The translations under genes were made by a program, and so were the position numbers. Below are positions 12,115-24,079 of a stretch of 64,000 nucleotides of DNA, one piece after another; the first letter of the stretch is position 1; each line of letters begins with the position of its first letter. The stretch is from Wyeomyia smithii (taxonomy: Eukaryota > Arthropoda > Insecta > Diptera > Culicidae), in the NCBI RefSeq assembly GCF_029784165.1, contig NC_073694.1, positions 38,111,006 to 38,175,005 on the forward strand, given 5' to 3'. The notes beneath the pieces were generated by a model that worked only from the letters and a program-made list of their open reading frames with translations, made no database searches and was not told where the DNA came from.

Positions 12115-13378
12115 GGGTAGAGCGGGGCTAGTTGGTCATTTTGGTCAAAATGTTCTGTAACTTTTTGTGGGAAATATTATGGCAAAAACTCATAACATGG
12201 AAATGTTGTGTTAAGTCTATAGCATCTGGGAAAAATATAAACTGTACAGAACAGTTAATGATTTTGCGGATATTCTATGTTTTTTGAGTTGATGTCAAAT
12301 TGGCCAACTAGCCCCTCAGCTGGGGTAAGTTGGTTAGGGTGTGGGGTAAATTGGCCATTTATATTTCGGAAGGACAATTCAGTTTTTCTTCCTCGCTGCA
12401 TTCGCGGCAGCCTGTGGCGCCCCAGCGGAGGTCAAACCACACCCGGTTTTTTGTTCATACATTTGCTTTCCGGAATCCCAAACAATGCAAAAAGTAACTC
12501 ATAATTGCAAGAAAAAAATCGTGTTACTCTTTAATGCCTGATAAGAAGTATATGTTTAAATCTCTCTAATAGTTTGGTTGCGAACTAAATCAAAGACAAT
12601 ACGGATTAAACTGAGAACCAGAGCTAAATTCTAGATTCGCATCTGCAATCACAAGCACAAAATCATAGCTACTTTAGCTTTTTCCTTTTTTTTTGTTGAA
12701 AGCTTGCTTTCGCCGAAATTTTCATCAGGTAGAAGGCATTTGTCGATGCATTAGTGTACGTTATAGTTATTTGAGATCAATGACTCAGCATTTATAGTGT
12801 GCAATAAAAGATTCATCAAAATGACAATGCAATGGAGATAACTTTTACCAAATATATAAATTCAAATAAATGGTTTTACTAAACAATAAAAAATGCTGTT
12901 TTCGCATGGATTAAGATTGCATCATGACAGCACTGTTCCTTTACTTGGTTACTTGAATTCATTTATTATGTTCATATGACCAGCCAGCCCCGCTAGTATG
13001 TGACCAACTAGCCCCTCACGTATTAAATATGAAAATTACTTGAAATATATGAAAATAAAATTTTGGCGAAAGTTTGCTTTACACAACTTAAAACTAACGG
13101 AAATGACTTTCATAATACGTTGGGCCATGTTTATTTCCATTTGGCTAACTTTGTTTAGACAAAAAGTTTAAACTTGAAAACCGAGTAGAATTGATGGCCA
13201 ATTTGGCACCAACCTGTATTTATTATACGTCTCAATTAAAACTGTACTTTCTTTCGTCATTTAGTTTCCCTGGTTATCTACTACGTATCACCCATATAAC
13301 CCGATTTTTTTGATACGTAGATTCGAAGATATTCTCATTGACCAACTTACCCCGTAACCAACTAGCCCCGCTCTACCC
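12115..13378. mobile_element. TA-flanked TIR element with GGGGCTAGTTGG repeats
   Basis: The outer ends are GGGTAGAGCGGGGCTAGTTG and its inverse, flanked by TA (12113-12114 and 13379-13380). A TA duplication fits the Tc1/mariner superfamily. The motif GGGG(C/T)(T/A)AGTTGG and close variants recur internally (about 12307-12350 and 12980-13020), in both orientations. No intact transposase frame is present. The short ORF at 12277-12504 lies inside and shows no domain. Confidence 0.8.
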
Positions 13379-13380
13379 TA

Positions 13381-14325
13381 CTTCAATTAAAAATAAACCT
13401 TTTAATATTTAAAGTCTTTGTTTAGTTGTGAGTCTGTAAGCTCAAACCGTTTTATTTGAAGATTTTTTAACATCGTTGAGTTTTTAGTAAAAACTTTGGA
13501 CAGCTCTTCAACAACACGATTGAAACATTTCTTTTTGATGAGCATAATGTTTAGACACAAATATTTAATGTAACACTAGAAAATCATAAGGTGAACATGT
13601 TCTAGTTTCACAAGTTTCATTTATCTTTAATTTTCTAGACAAACACCAGCCTCGGTCGTCTTCATCAAAAAAACCGACAGTTGGTCCTTGCCAGTGGGTC
13701 CATCCTGTAGGTATTAGTTTAGTCAATAAACGAACGCACGAGCACGCACACACTTCCGCGCTAAGTGCATTATCCTGCTCTCCGTACACATGTGTGCTAT
13801 ACTACTGCTGCAGAGGAAAGGGATCCGCCGTGTTGTATTCAAATTACAACAAAAGATACGAGCTTAAAAACAGCCAAACAGAGGTCGAAAAGAAAGTCCC
13901 GAAATTATATTTGGGTTTATTGCTCGGCCTGAAACGACACGAAAGATTTGAGCATCGCATCGATCTGCGCCCGGCCTGAGAACATTGCTGAGCTGCTGCA
14001 GGTGTGCGCAAAAATTTCTCCGATCGTTGAGAAAGCAACGAACCCCTCGGACTGGGTGCAGTGCTATATCCTCATTGTTCTCGTTCTCACCCCTGCCTCT
14101 GTCTCGCTCCTCCGTACAGGGCTATTAAGAGGGTGCCGGATTTATGCTTTGTCCTTTTGTATGTACGCATGTATTCGTTAAAAAGTGGATATCCTTGCAT
14201 TGCTTGTAATAGTACTCGCGTTCAACGGAATCTAGGTTACACTGTTTCATGAATTGTTTGCGTAGTTTTGGTTTTGTCCATTTTTTTTAATAGTTGCTCT
14301 CCAAAATAAAGATCAATCTACTTAC
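13381..14325. other. Unassigned sequence, possible intron of a minus-strand transcript
   Basis: Short overlapping ORFs on both strands, none recognised. If the donor at 14325 is real, this region is the start of its intron. Confidence 0.3.
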
Positions 14326-15230
14326 CGGAAGCGAAATCAAAAAGAGAGCACAAGCACAGGCCAGCAACCAGTAGTTTAATCCAAATTCCGTTCAGTCCGA
14401 GTGTCGTTATGGCGGACGACCTCCGGCCGGTGGTCGCCATCAACCGCATAGTTCCAATGCGGAAAAAAACCGTTTTTAGAAATAGTTTCTTCTCCGGCTG
14501 GTCCGTTCCCTTCTGGCGGGCAGTAGATACCCCCTTTTCCAGAACACCTGTTCAATTTCTTCCTCTAAATTTGCTTAACACTCAATCTTCTCGCGCTTCG
14601 GACTGCTCACTTTCAAACAAAACTCTTCTTAATTAAGTTATAATTCTTCCATTTGTGCGCCAAAGCACTGTAATCACTGACTTCCCCCCGTTCGGCGATA
14701 TCACTATTCATTCATTATTGGCGCAACTGAATTAAACTCCCGAATGACACTCATTGTTGTAATCCTTTACCGTTACACCATTCATTTCGCAGTCGGATTG
14801 TGGATCCCTTTATACGAAGCTTATTTTATTTACTGGCCTCTTCCTTCAGCACAAAATTGCACAAATATCTTCACCAATCGCGGCTGTATCACTTCAGGCT
14901 GAGCCTTTTCTTCTACTTCCTTTGTGTTACATTCCTTACACACAAAATTCTACCAGCGAATCAGCATCGACCATCTTAGCTTTGCTCAAACATCCATTCA
15001 CTATTTCACACATCCTTTTTTTCAAACTGTCCTTTGTAAGGACACCTAGGAATCACCAAAACCGAAAAACAGTGAATATCCGCTCCACACCGAATAAATT
15101 GAACACAACTCGCTGTTGCACGGTCTTCCAAACTGCTCCCCAAGAGTGGATATTCAGAAGCTGGATGCTTTCTTGTAACGGAACACAGCAGAAAAAACAG
15201 CACTGAGCGCACGGAGCATGTGCGTTCACA
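14326..15230 (-). promoter_or_regulatory. Candidate promoter and 5' noncoding exon on minus strand
   Basis: On the minus strand TTCCG|GTAAGT at 14330-14320 is an excellent splice donor. Upstream of it are about 900 bp with insect-like initiator text (GCTCAGTGCTG near 15200) and no long coding frame. This looks like a first noncoding exon whose coding exons would lie at lower coordinates or off the left edge. Transcript data are absent, so this is inference from a donor site and base composition only. Confidence 0.3.
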
Positions 15231-17480
15231 CTCGCGTCTCGATACACTTTGAGCAGGACTTGTTTTCCTAGAACACACAAACACCCTTGCCGCGCTCAGT
15301 TTGTGTATCGGAGAGAGTAACCACCGGCGGATTGTTGCCTGCGCGCACTGAACAGAGACAGCGTGAGATCAGAGAAAATGCAAAATGGCTGCCAATGTAT
15401 TGCTACGCGTCGTGCCGTGGGGAATGTGTCGGGATTGGAAACTTTATTCAATGATACCATAAATTGCGGTAAATTAGTGAAGCGTTTACAACACATGAAC
15501 AAATTTTGGCATCATCTTGCAATGTTTCAGAAGAAAATGTTACCGTTCGAACGTGGGAAATTTGACGGATCTACTTGCGATCAACGAAAATTTTTACGAT
15601 CAAAAGAGAATGAAACGAATTTGGCGTTGGTGCGAAAGAGAGGCAAAAGTTATGGCGATAAACCAGTTTTGAAATTTCGAGGGGTAGCACGATGTAAACT
15701 TTAGCTAAAACCTATTTCGATGTTTGAAAATTGAATGCATGAAACATGAACACAAAATTTCTTGATACATGAATATAAAGATTATTTAGAAAAAGATGTC
15801 ATTATAGCCTAACCGATGCACCCCCCGTTTCAGGCAGAACCAGTTTTTGCCCACCGTCGTTCGCGTCTATCTGCTGGAGTTTGCGCTTCATACACAGAAA
15901 ACTAGCATGTGTGCATTCTGAGAACTTTGTATGTATTACATACAGTCCATCCATTCGTATACGGAGGCAGTTCCCAGCTCCAGCAAGCAGTCAATTTTCC
16001 TTTACTCGTTCAGGATGGCGAGATAGGTGACAACTTTTCTAAATATTTAGCGAGCGCAATTTTATTTTATTTGCAATTCCACTAGAAGCTCATGATTTAA
16101 TAGAATGCTGGAGATCAGTTGAATTTGTGAAGTTTAATCCACGAAAAACGAGATGATATCGTAAAATAAGACAGAGATATCAACGATCGTAGTCATTCAG
16201 GAACAGCCAACTGGTGGTGAACGAGTGACGGTTCATTCAAACATAAACGCGCGATTGGTGTTGTTGTAACACATACGTACTTCGATCAGACTTTAAGTGT
16301 GTATGTACCCTCTATTGCACGCATATTGTGCAGGGTGGTTATCAGTTTGGTTAGTTTACATCCGAAGTGTCGTTATTTATGCACGGGGAGAGAATATCGA
16401 GAGAATAAGTTGGTTTGTTATGACTTTACTAGCCATCTGTTTAGCAGTGGGATGTCGATAAAGTCGATATTCGATGTGTTCGCAGTAGACATACGATTAT
16501 AGAGGAGTATTAAGAAAGCATTATTGAGAGCGTTATGAGTTTTTAGAAGACACAAGTAGAAATAGTAAGTTGAGATTTTGGCTTTAATTTAAGATAGCTC
16601 AGTTTTATTTTTTCTCGCTTTTACAAGCGATTTTCAGTGGTTAAAATCACCCGTGGATTTCGATTAAGGCAAACATCAAAAATATTCCCGAGAAATTCGA
16701 TTCCCTTTACTCCTAAACGGCAAAGAAATGTACACTGAAGAAACATAATATTTTACCTTGACTAACATAAGAATCGGGTTGAAAAGGAATCTTACGGGGA
16801 AAAAGGGTTGTAAGCCATAGGTTTTCTACCAGCGACATCAACGTTAATAGGTTATATCATATCATTATAGTAGAATGGTAACAAACTATATATTATCGGT
16901 TGCAATATACCTTAGATGAATATGGCCGGGATTACTATTATTTCCACAGTTTTAAATACTTGCACTTAGCAGAATAGTCACTCTCAATGCGAGCCTATAA
17001 TAAAGAAGAAATTAAGCCGAACTTATAAGAAGTTATGAGACCTAACTTTACTTACCTTCTTGGTAAAAAGTACATTTATGATGTCGTTTGTGAAGCTGGC
17101 ATAAACTTGCATTTGCTCTTTTTACGTGTTACAGGTTATTCCGTTTATTTCAGACTCTCGAGTGATCTTCCAAGATATATTGAGGATTTCTTTCATGCTT
17201 TAAAGTCATTCTATTTTTGGTGAAATCTAGAAACTAATATTTTTGTGAGTATTTAGTTGGTTACATTCAAGACTATACATCTCGCAATTTCATTGCACTA
17301 TGAACAATCGTATGAATATGCCATCATATGTAAGCTATCTATCTATTATTGAACATTGATAACAATTTTCTGTGTTGCTCTATATTGAAATAGTATTTTT
17401 GAGTTTTTCTGTTGCGTCTTCCGTCTATTCAAAAATTATCGAATAACTATTGTTCAGTTTACTACACAAACAGCCAAGTT
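15231..17480. other. Intergenic DNA, no gene recognised
   Basis: Short ORFs such as 15363-15704 (+) show no known domain. The composition is AT-rich from 16.5 kb on. No tRNA, repeat array or transposon ends were identified. Confidence 0.4.
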
Positions 17481-17481
17481 C

Positions 17482-17820
17482 GGCCTAGTGTGGTTGGTAA
17501 CGTCTCCGCCAACCACGCTCGACGCCTGGGTTCGAATCCCACCGCCGACATAGGTGTCGATGGTTGTGAGGTGGCGTGATCCACTCACAACCAACCCAAC
17601 TGGTCTAGAGTCAATCCTAGCCGACACCGGGAGATTTTCTGAGGCGAAAAATCTCTGGGATCACGCCTTCCATCGCATGAGGAAGTAAAGCCGTTGGCGC
17701 CGGTCCGTTAATAAACGGGTCGTGAGTTAGAGTCCTGGGTGTGGAGTCGCCTCCCTGGGCGTCGGTGATTGGCCACAACAGTGGCGGAACTAGACCGACG
17801 GAAAATAAGCGAGAATAAAA
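17482..17820 (+). mobile_element. tRNA-derived SINE with A and B boxes
   Basis: The head reads CCTAGTGTGGTTGGTAACGT (A-box-like TAGTGTGGTTGG), followed by GGGTTCGAATCCCACC, a perfect Pol III B box. A unique body of about 280 bp follows, containing an internal inverted repeat (GGTTGTGAGGTGG / CCACTCACAACC), and ends in a poly-A run. The flanks share AAGTTCG on both sides (just before 17481 and just after the A run), as expected for a LINE-mobilised insertion. It is AT-flanked and much GC-richer than its surroundings. It is probably a mosquito SINE; I do not assign a named family. Confidence 0.8.
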
Positions 17821-18400
17821 AAAAAGTTCGTTTTCGTATTTGTTTTGTTGATTATCTGGAGCAAACAACTGGTAAAAACATACAATGCTTTGATAGGCGC
17901 AGTTAGCGAACAAGAATGCAATAATTACCTTGTGGGAACTGTTAAAGATGCTGTAGCTTCTTCATTTGACAAGCGTGTCGTATCTGAGTAGATTACCTAA
18001 AAATTTTTCTATTTTTTTTATCTATTTCAATTTTGATACAGACACCCCCTAATCTTGGAATCAATCATTTCAGCAATTTTAAGGAATCGGCCGGACATTA
18101 AAAACTATAACCGTGGAAGCGCGGTATGTACTAATGCTCTATTATAACGTCTCATGGTTCTTCAAAATAACAATGAATAGAAAAACTAAGGGATGAATGA
18201 AATAGTTTTAGCAGTTGTTCAAGATATTCAATTTTTGAATAGGTTTGTTTTCTAACACAAGCAAGAAATTCGTTTTCTAGCTCTTGTGAATCTCTATCGT
18301 AGAGTCCTGAAAACGCTTCCAAAATGATATTGATTCTAATTAGACTGGAAATATTCTTGGGAATCGGCATTGCGACAGCCCCAACAGTCGGATTATCAAA
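17821..18400. other. Unassigned AT-rich sequence
   Basis: A 72-residue minus-strand frame at 18152-18370 has no recognised domain. No repeat ends were seen. Confidence 0.35.
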
Positions 18401-18416
18401 GGTTCGACCTTTTTCT

Positions 18417-18560
18417 GCTGTTTATTTGACACGGCCCTATACATGTAATGTTTAACGGAGCCAACCTTTTTCCGCATGATCAGCTCTACTTAAAAATTGC
18501 GACAAATATGTTTAAAGATTTACCATTATTTTTGACGTAGGACTACGTCTTTTTTTACTT
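18417..18560. repeat. Fragments of dispersed repeats shared within the window
   Basis: TTTATTTGACACGGC followed by TAATGTTTAACGGAGCCAA at about 18421-18464 matches the 68-bp retro-insert at 34617-34684. A little further on, TTTTTGACGTAGGACTACGT (about 18529) matches the terminal motif of the 2.2-kb repeats at about 20155-22336 and 45712-47888. These are pieces of two different repeat families next to each other. Confidence 0.6.
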
Positions 18561-18654
18561 CACTGGGATACATTCTGTGAAAACTGAGATGAACATGTGA
18601 CGTGTTTTGTGGGATGGATGTTTTTTTTTGGGATGGATTTTGAAAAAAAAAACT

Positions 18655-19650
18655 TAACTTTCAAAAAACTCCAAACCATATATGATTAGAGATGTGTTGC
18701 TTCACCTTTATTCTGTATAAATATTTGTAGCCGCCTTGGCTAAATAAATGAGATATTTTAATGTATTCGGAGTAATTTTTGCCCATTCGTCGATAATAGC
18801 TTTTTTAAACCGTCCAGCAGTTTCGAATTTTCTGCCCTGTGCAAATAAAAAATAAAATAAAATAATAATAAAATTTTTCAACCATTCTCCATAGGATTCG
18901 AGTCCGAACTATGCGATGGCCAACACATAAAAGGAATATTATGCGTTACTAGATTTTTTGTGCTACTGGCTGTGTAAAATGAAGCAATATATAGCTGAAA
19001 AATAACATTGTCATTCATTAAGTCCTCCGTGAAAATAATCAAAGCCTCTTTTAGCAATTCGCAATACTTTTTGGAATTCATTCTGGTTTATATGTAGCAT
19101 ATAAGAGTTTTTCTAGTGCCACTAATCCATTACGGTCCCTCCCCCGGAGTTACGAGATTTATTCGCAGGTTTTTTTGTCTTGCCAACAGTTGTCAGATAA
19201 AACTTTTTCCTTACTGAAAATAATTCTAACCATCGATCCAAGTAGAAATCATCCTAGGATTGGTATTTCTCTATAAAACAATGATAAAACAACCGCGAAA
19301 GAAATCGCGGAAGAGCGATTGTTTTTTTTTTGTATAAAAGGATCGTGTCGGAGTTTGTAACTTGATGGAAACGACGACTGATTACTCAAATGTTTTTTTT
19401 TCTGCTTTTATTTTACGTTATGCTTGGATTCAACAGCTAGGCGCTAGAATGTCATTTGTCTCTACCTGTCAAGCATGGACGTCCGCAAGAATGTTTTTGT
19501 AGCGTATTGAACACCAAGTCGGACATAATGTAATACTGCATCCCTACTTCTGCTAATTCTACGAGCAACCTCAAGGGGAGTAAACCCTTCTTCCTTCCAA
19601 ACATCGATTTTACTCCGCACGTTAAAACGGTTCCTTTTAAGAATGGTCTT
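18655..19650 (-). pseudogene. Decayed Tc1-like transposase
   Basis: Minus-strand frames broken by many stops resemble a Tc1-type transposase. The clearest block, 19081-18878, starts MNSKKYCELLKEAL and leads to TASSTKNL and WPSHSSDSNPMEN, corresponding to the family's WPxxSPDLNPxEN block around its second catalytic Asp. A helix-turn-helix-like N-terminal part is suggested near 19560-19640. Several catalytic positions are substituted and the frame is shifted, so it is inactive. I did not find its terminal inverted repeats. Confidence 0.65.
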
Positions 19651-20154
19651 TGAAAATCAGAAAAAATGCATTATTTTGAAATATCTGTGCTCTAAGCAGT
19701 ATCTTATAACCTGGCTAACATTCATTTTGAATTATAGTGAAGTCAGACGCATGCTAGCGAACTGAGCTAGGAAATTAACGTGGTGGCGTTATAATTATTT
19801 CCATCGCTTAATGCACAAAACAATTATTCCAAATGTCGCGGGACCAAATGTCCCGCGTTCATCTAAAGTGTACTGTGAGCATTTGCAAAGTCTCGCGGTT
19901 TTAAAAAAATTAAATCACCAGCTGTCACATATTTTTACTGGAACGGTTGTCGGTTTCGAATTTTTAAATGCCAAATGTCTTAAAAATGTATGAAACGTTG
20001 GGAACGACTTGCTAGGACTTTTCCGAGCAGACGGAGAGTTTTCCAGCCCAAAAATTTCCTGAAAAAACCCGCAAAAGTAAATTTTTTTCGATTTTTCAGA
20101 TATCACGATATCTTGACGTTTTATGCATTTTTAATTAATAAAAATACAAATAAA

Positions 20155-22336
20155 AAGTAGGAGGGTGGTATTCAAGACACGACCGCATGACGTTGGACTA
20201 CGGTATTCTTATATTCCATTAAAACAAATAATAGAGAGAATTGCAACTCTAGTATTTGCTGCAATTTTATCTAACAGTGCATTTCTGGATGCTGAGACGT
20301 TAAAACGTTATAAATAATAATATATACTAAAAGAATGGATATCTTTTATTTAATCGCTGTCATTTCATACATATTCGAATCAACCCTTTGTTTGCTGCAC
20401 TACCAAGACAATCATTAATTGAGCGAATTGGTAAAATTTTCCTATCTAAGCAAAAAGCAAACTTTACGAAACTATCTGAAATTGGAGCCCAGAACGATTC
20501 AACCGAAAATTTTAAATTTGAAAATTGTTTGACATTTAATCGATAAAACTCATGCTAGGTTAGTTCCAGCCCAGCATATAACTTCATGTATTTGAAAAAA
20601 AACGTTTGGTTCAATAACTCAATATAGCAAGAGCTCAATCACACGTTTTTCGGTAGTTGTTATCAAGGTTTGGGCGAGTGACAGGAAAATATCTTAACTT
20701 CTTCAGTTGTGATTTAGAGCATTTCTAATTGTTTTGTTATTTTTCACGATAGCGACAAGTTTGTTTCTTTCTCTGTGTGCGAGAAACAAAATCAAAACCG
20801 CGCACCGAGAAACAAAAACGAAAATTTAATGAATGCTCATTGAGAAAACTTGCAACGCTTTTTACCAATAACTCATGATACTCAAAAGAACCCGTTTTGA
20901 TCTAAATCAAATTTCTAGTAAATAAGTGTTGATCATTCATAGGTAGTAATTTTTACTCGATGAATAAAGACTGGCTGAAGAAGTTAAAATCGCTGCTGTA
21001 AAATCAAATTCACAACTGTGTTCGTTAAGACGTTTTAATATTTTCAATGACAATAATAATCTTCGATAAACACCCGCTATAGTTATTCACACACATGCTA
21101 TAACTATCTAAAAACGCGTTAAAACTATTCATACACACGCTGTAGCTATAGCTATCCATACACACGCTATTCCTTTCCATACATCCGATACAACTATCTA
21201 TACACACGCATAAGCTATCCAACCATGCGCTGTTACTATCCATACATACGCTATTACTAATCATTAGACACGCAGCAGCTATCCACACACAAGCTATAAC
21301 TATCCGTACACACGCTGAAGATATACACGCAATAGCCATAATATGCTACACATGCTAGTGTCTTACACACGCTATAGCTAGCCATACACACGCAACAGCG
21401 CCATCCCTATCATCGCAAATGTCATAGCAATACAGATGCACATACGCTATATGTGCACACTGCACACACACCCAACGTTTTCACCCAACGATATCTGAAT
21501 TGGATTACCGCTGGTGGGGTCCAACTCAGATCGAAGGAGCACCGAACTGAATGAAGAAATGCAGCTTCCCACTACCTCCGCCGCTGCTGCCTGATACCAC
21601 CGCTCTGGTTCTGCTGCAGCTCAGTTTGGCCGCTGGAATCAGCCACCGCTGCTGATTATACAAGACCGGCCTGGTGGCCTTTCACATGTTAACTGATGAC
21701 TGCTATGAGACGACACAGGCTATTATATAGCCCAAAGCAAAAATCCATCCGCGAGCAAACAAGAAGCGAGCTTGTGATTAGTTGAATGTGCACGACTTTT
21801 AACACAACTTTTAACTAGTTTAGTATCGAAAACATATTTAAATTATTATATGACAATCTTGCGCAATATTTCCCCTATTAATCAAGCCATTGGTGTTTAG
21901 AATCTGTTCAGTGGTAATGATAAAAGAAGCATTTTAAAACGGTGTTGAAACACCTGTTGCAGCTACCGAAAGCAAGCTCGTTATTGGTTGAAAGCTGTGA
22001 GACTGTTTACAAAGTCAGATCGGTTGTATCCGTTAGTGTCGACTGTGCTTGTGAAGAGAGGTGGTGATTGGTTGCTCGGTATGATTTAGACAATCGATGT
22101 GATTTATCAATTTTTCAATAGTGTATCTCGAGAAATAGGTTATTTTTGTTACATAAATTCAACCGTAAAAGAATTTCTGATCGGTTGATGCCAAAACCTC
22201 GAAATTCTGAAAAGAAATGACTGATGTATAGGCGCTCAAAACCTGACCACTTTTCCATGGTTTTCCCCGGTTGAATTACTAGATTTTCAAATTCAGGTGC
22301 CTAACTTCGATATAGACGTTAGTCCAACGTCAAAAA
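20155..22336. mobile_element. 2.2-kb repeat with conserved ends, copy 1
   Basis: The left end (AGTAGGAGGGTGGTATTCAA, then ACACGACCGCATGACGTTGGAC) and the right end (CGATATAGACGTTAGTCCAA, then CGTCAAAAA) match the two ends of a second repeat at 45712-47888. The length is also close, at about 2.2 kb. The interiors show no obvious similarity; this copy carries a minisatellite at 21050-21460. The family is unknown to me. No transposase or reverse transcriptase frame is evident, so it is presumably nonautonomous or badly decayed. Confidence 0.5.
21050..21460. repeat. Minisatellite of degenerate CTATCCATACACACG units
   Basis: About 15 diverged units built on TATCCATACACACGCTATAA, with a typical period near 24 bp, run through this block. 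Because the period is often a multiple of three, the minus strand stays open for 104 residues (21339-21025) and gives a repetitive VCMDS-type peptide. This is a by-product of the repeat, not a gene. Confidence 0.75.
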
Positions 22337-22548
22337 AAATAAAATAGGGAAACTTGGACCGCTTTGAGGCACAACTTTTCGAAGTCCAATTGAGCTGAAC
22401 TTTTGTATAAAAACATTGCGTGGTGAAAATAATGGAAAAGTTTCAAAGGCAAATATTCACATTCATTTTCCATACGATTGGCTTATTTCCCTAACGCAGA
22501 CATCAAAAAGGTAGAAGTTATGATTGAAATTGTACGATCATTAGCTAG

Positions 22549-22931
22549 TTGAGCCAACAAATCTACTTTTTACTACCGCTTCCAACGACAGCCAACGGGT
22601 GTCCAACGCGAATCCTCACCAAGATCCTTGTAAGAAATTTCGTCGAAATTGATCAACTATCGCATTGCGTATGCTTTCATGGTCAGCAGTGGTACTGCGT
22701 CATTAAACTTGTCACGTACCTTAATGTTTCCTTGTTCGTCTTCATCGCACATTCTCATCACCGTTACCAAAGTTTTTGTTGCCTTGATGTCCGTTGACTT
22801 ATTGATGATTAACGAAAAACTACGCTGCTGAAATTGATATAAACAAAGTATTCTTACCATTCGAAGTATCGGAATCTGCTTCCGGCAGATTTACCTCTGG
22901 GCTAGATTCTAGAACAGAATTATCTACATGT
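22549..22931 (-). pseudogene. hAT-like transposase fragment (N-terminal catalytic part)
   Basis: The minus-strand frame 22860-22657 contains FSLIINKSTDIKATK, resembling the DESTD motif region of hAT-like/DUF4371 transposases, and continues with KVRDKF. It has no intact start and the flanking frames are stopped. Its orientation relative to the next fragment is inconsistent with one simple element, because the N-terminal part lies downstream. Confidence 0.5.
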
Positions 22932-22999
22932 TACGTTATGTGTCAGTGGAATAAAAATGTTAATTTATAAGTTTCTTACCACTTGACACCTGTTCATCC

Positions 23000-23950
23000 T
23001 TTTCGATTTTATCGTCAAAACTAAAGCTCAAAATTCAAACACAGTCGTCCTTCATGAAAAATAGTACTTTCGTTCGAATAGACTCCTTCAAAGTTTGGAC
23101 ACTCTGCTAAGTCATTCGCAGGGGCCAATTCATTCTACGATCTCTTTATGTCGGTGGCATCTCGAGTCACTTTGATACTCTTTTTAAAAAATTGTAAGTA
23201 TCACCCATAATCAGATGGTCTTTTTGTAGCGCCTAAACAGATTCGGATGCAACCTTGAATTCTTTCATGAACTCTGTTTCTAAGTGTAGCTCTTCGCATT
23301 GGCCTCCGATTTCGTTATAAAATCCTTTTGCTTATATATACTCAACACCATATCATACAGTAAGTCTCAACGAGCTTCGACATCGATTTGTCATAATGGC
23401 ACCTTTGCAAACTCAACATATACACGAAATTTTAAAAGTCTTAGTACTTGGCGAATATTCTTGATAGTTATTTGGTTTGCCGATCTCAAGGAATCCTTAA
23501 CGACCAAATTCAGGGTATGAGCAGCGCATTTCACAGCTTCCAAGCAGCCTCCGTTTACACTTGCCTTCATATATTCTAAGTTTTCGAGCATGTCATCAAT
23601 GTGAATATCATCTACCGCAATCGCGGTCTCTGTTGGGTCGGGTCCATCATATTCGCAATCATTGAGTCAGCTGCTACATTAGAAACAAATTCATCTATTT
23701 CCGAAAAGCTGCGATCCAGAGTCAACACTTTGCTTTGTTAGTACCGAAGCTCCTTGCGTTGATTTCGTTGATTTTTTCTAGTTTTTGGAGAAATGACGCT
23801 CTACATCCAGTCTAGCTTCGTCCGATATGTTCTGGGTTGATAAAATAGTCTTCCTGAAATCTGCTATATTTTCCTTGATATAGCCAACGATGTTTTTTCT
23901 TAGTTACAGAGCTTTTATTTTGAAATCGGTAAATCTCGTTCTCACATGCA
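23000..23950 (-). pseudogene. hAT transposase fragment (middle part)
   Basis: The minus-strand frame 23591-23391 contains CAAHTLNLVVKDSL, a hallmark block of hAT transposases. Further stopped frames toward 23200 continue in the same direction with FMKEFKVASESV and GDTYNFLKR-like text, also typical of the family. Multiple stops make it nonfunctional. No TIRs were located. Confidence 0.7.
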
Positions 23951-24079
23951 AAAGCGAAAGAAATGAAATTTATTCATTAGTGATATGTAGTAATTTAGTT
24001 TTAATAGTAGTAGAAGTGAAGCTTCAAATTTGGAAGATGTTTTAAGAAAATGCGTAGATGTCAGTTAGTTGCTCTTTAG

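Noticed and set aside
14409..14636. 75-residue ORF starting MADDLRPVV
   Set aside because: Overlaps the candidate minus-strand exon, loses coding character after about 25 residues and matches no family I know.
17482..17560. Possible genuine tRNA gene
   Set aside because: Pol III boxes are present but the sequence does not fold into a proper tRNA and continues into a SINE body with a poly-A end.
21025..21339. 104-residue minus-strand ORF with repeated Cys/Met/Ser text
   Set aside because: It is a by-product of the minisatellite, whose period is close to a multiple of three.
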